NCBI GenBank assembly: GCA_023229065.1 | Contig: JALNZZ010000140.1 | Location: 1-5,408 of the forward strand | Direction of reading: 5' to 3' | Length of the DNA stretch: 5,408 nucleotides | DNA from: Porticoccaceae bacterium | GTDB lineage: Bacteria > Pseudomonadota > Gammaproteobacteria > Pseudomonadales > Porticoccaceae | In this document: piece by piece, positions 4,378 to 5,408 of the stretch | How the letters are laid out: every line of letters starts with the position of its first letter | Position numbering within the stretch: the first letter of the stretch is position 1 | Made by a program: the position numbers and the translations under genes | The notes under the pieces: model-generated | The model's database searches: none | Told to the model about the DNA's origin: nothing | Seen by the model: the letters and a program-made list of their open reading frames with translations, nothing else

Positions 4378-5408
4378 ATGACCGTTCGTACCCGCATCGC
4401 ACCGTCGCCAACGGGCGATCCCCACGTAGGCACTGCCTATATCGCTCTGTTCAATCTCTGCTTCGCCCGCCAGCACGGTGGCCAGTTCATTCTGCGCATC
4501 GAGGATACCGATCAGGTGCGCAGCACAGCGGAATCGGAACAGATGATTCTCGACTCCTTGCGCTGGCTGGGGCTCGACTGGGATGAGGGACCGGACGTCG
4601 GCGGGCCACACGGCCCCTACCGGCAAAGTGAGCGCATGGCGCTGTACCGCGACTATGCCATCCAGCTCGTGGAGCAGGGCGATGCTTTTTACTGCTTCGC
4701 TACGGCCGAAGAGCTGGACGAGATGCGCCGCGAACAAATGGCCCGGGGCGAAACGCCCAAATACGATGGCCGCGGCCTGCACCTCGGTGAAGAGGATGTG
4801 CAGGCGCGCCTGGAGGCAGGCACTCCCTATGTGATTCGCATGAAGATCCCGGAGGAGGGTGTCTGCACCTTCAATGACCGCCTGCGCGGCGTCATCGAAA
4901 TACCCTGGAGCCAGGTAGACATGCAGGTGCTGCTCAAAGCCGACGGCATGCCCACCTATCACCTGGCCAATGTGGTAGACGATCACTTGATGGGAATCAC
5001 TCATGTGATTCGCGGTGAGGAATGGATCAACTCCGCCCCCAAGCACCAGCTGCTCTATCGCTATTTTGGCTGGGACATGCCCGAGCTCTGCCACATGCCC
5101 CTGCTGCGCAATCCAGACAAGAGCAAGCTCAGCAAGCGCAAAAACCCCACCAGCATTTCCTTCTACGAGGCCATGGGCTATCTGCCCGAAGCGATGCTGA
5201 ACTATCTGGGGCGAATGGGATGGTCAATGCCGGATGAGGAGGAGAAGTTTTCCCTGGACCAGATGATTGCCAACTTCAATATCGACAACGTTCACCTCGG
5301 CGGCCCTGTCTTCGACCGTGAAAAGCTCGACTGGCTGAACGGTCGCTGGATTCGCGAGGATCTCGACGATAACCAATTTGCTGACCGGGTGGCCGAGTGG
5401 GCCCTGAA
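4378..5408 (+). CDS. gltX: Glutamyl-tRNA synthetase, N-terminal 343 residues (3' end outside window)
   Basis: GltX is a class I aminoacyl-tRNA synthetase that attaches glutamate to tRNA-Glu in the cytoplasm. The start at ATG 4378 is supported by GGAAG (4368-4372) 5 bases upstream and by the family's N-terminal pattern VRTRIAPSPTG. The HIGH-type motif is HVGT (16-19), followed by RIEDTD (40-45) for substrate binding; the KMSKS-type motif is KLSKR (250-254). The catalytic fold with its connective insertion spans to about 255, and the window ends inside the anticodon-binding region. Full-length enzymes have roughly 470-510 residues, so about two thirds is present. In the insertion, the segment aligning with the E. 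coli zinc-binding Cys cluster keeps Cys106 but has Ala108 and Gly133 where Cys would be expected, so this is probably a zinc-free variant, which is known in the family. The reading frame shows no disruption. Confidence 0.97.
   Translation, partial: MTVRTRIAPSPTGDPHVGTAYIALFNLCFARQHGGQFILRIEDTDQVRSTAESEQMILDSLRWLGLDWDEGPDVGGPHGPYRQSERMALYRDYAIQLVEQGDAFYCFATAEELDEMRREQMARGETPKYDGRGLHLGEEDVQARLEAGTPYVIRMKIPEEGVCTFNDRLRGVIEIPWSQVDMQVLLKADGMPTYHLANVVDDHLMGITHVIRGEEWINSAPKHQLLYRYFGWDMPELCHMPLLRNPDKSKLSKRKNPTSISFYEAMGYLPEAMLNYLGRMGWSMPDEEEKFSLDQMIANFNIDNVHLGGPVFDREKLDWLNGRWIREDLDDNQFADRVAEWAL

Noticed and set aside
4261..5094. Minus-strand 277-codon frame inside gltX
   Set aside because: It is the antisense shadow of GltX; long minus frames are common opposite GC-rich genes.

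Overview
The window looks like chromosomal core sequence from a GC-rich gammaproteobacterium. The order mlaA (vacJ) - PP2C-type response regulator - STAS protein - dusA resembles, from memory, the vacJ-rssB-rssC-(tal)-dusA neighbourhood of Pseudomonas. The compound palindrome near position 450 is of a kind I associate with marine gammaproteobacteria such as Cellvibrionales, Marinobacter and their relatives. Genus-level assignment is inference.

Layout, left to right: the C-terminal 105 residues of an outer-membrane porin (1-318, +), closed by a clear intrinsic terminator (352-383). A 385-bp gap without a gene (319-703) follows. It holds that terminator, a 114-bp compound palindrome with perfect 31-bp arms (405-518), a small hairpin (547-561) and two promoter candidates. 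Three genes then run on the + strand: mlaA (704-1483), a degenerate-receiver/PP2C phosphatase of RssB type (1559-2752), and a STAS-domain anti-sigma-factor antagonist of RssC type (2749-3246). The last two overlap in a GTGA junction and are probably translationally coupled. The dusA gene (3215-4231, -) is convergent with them and overlaps the STAS gene tail to tail by 32 bp. A 146-bp divergent intergenic region with a TATAAT box facing each way separates dusA from gltX (4378-end, +), which is cut by the window edge.

How the genes fit together: MlaA removes mislocalised phospholipids from the outer leaflet of the outer membrane and in E. coli works bound to trimeric porins, so a porin gene beside it is suggestive, although the terminator argues for separate transcription. 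The phosphatase and STAS protein form the core of a partner-switching module: a PP2C enzyme dephosphorylates a STAS protein, which can then sequester an anti-sigma factor or other partner. No kinase or anti-sigma gene is present here. DusA and GltX are tRNA housekeeping enzymes.

I found no obviously new multi-gene system. The items most worth a second look are the nested palindrome (405-518), the receiver that lacks its phospho-acceptor while the PP2C domain keeps its metal ligands, and the Asp/Phe repeat tail of MlaA.
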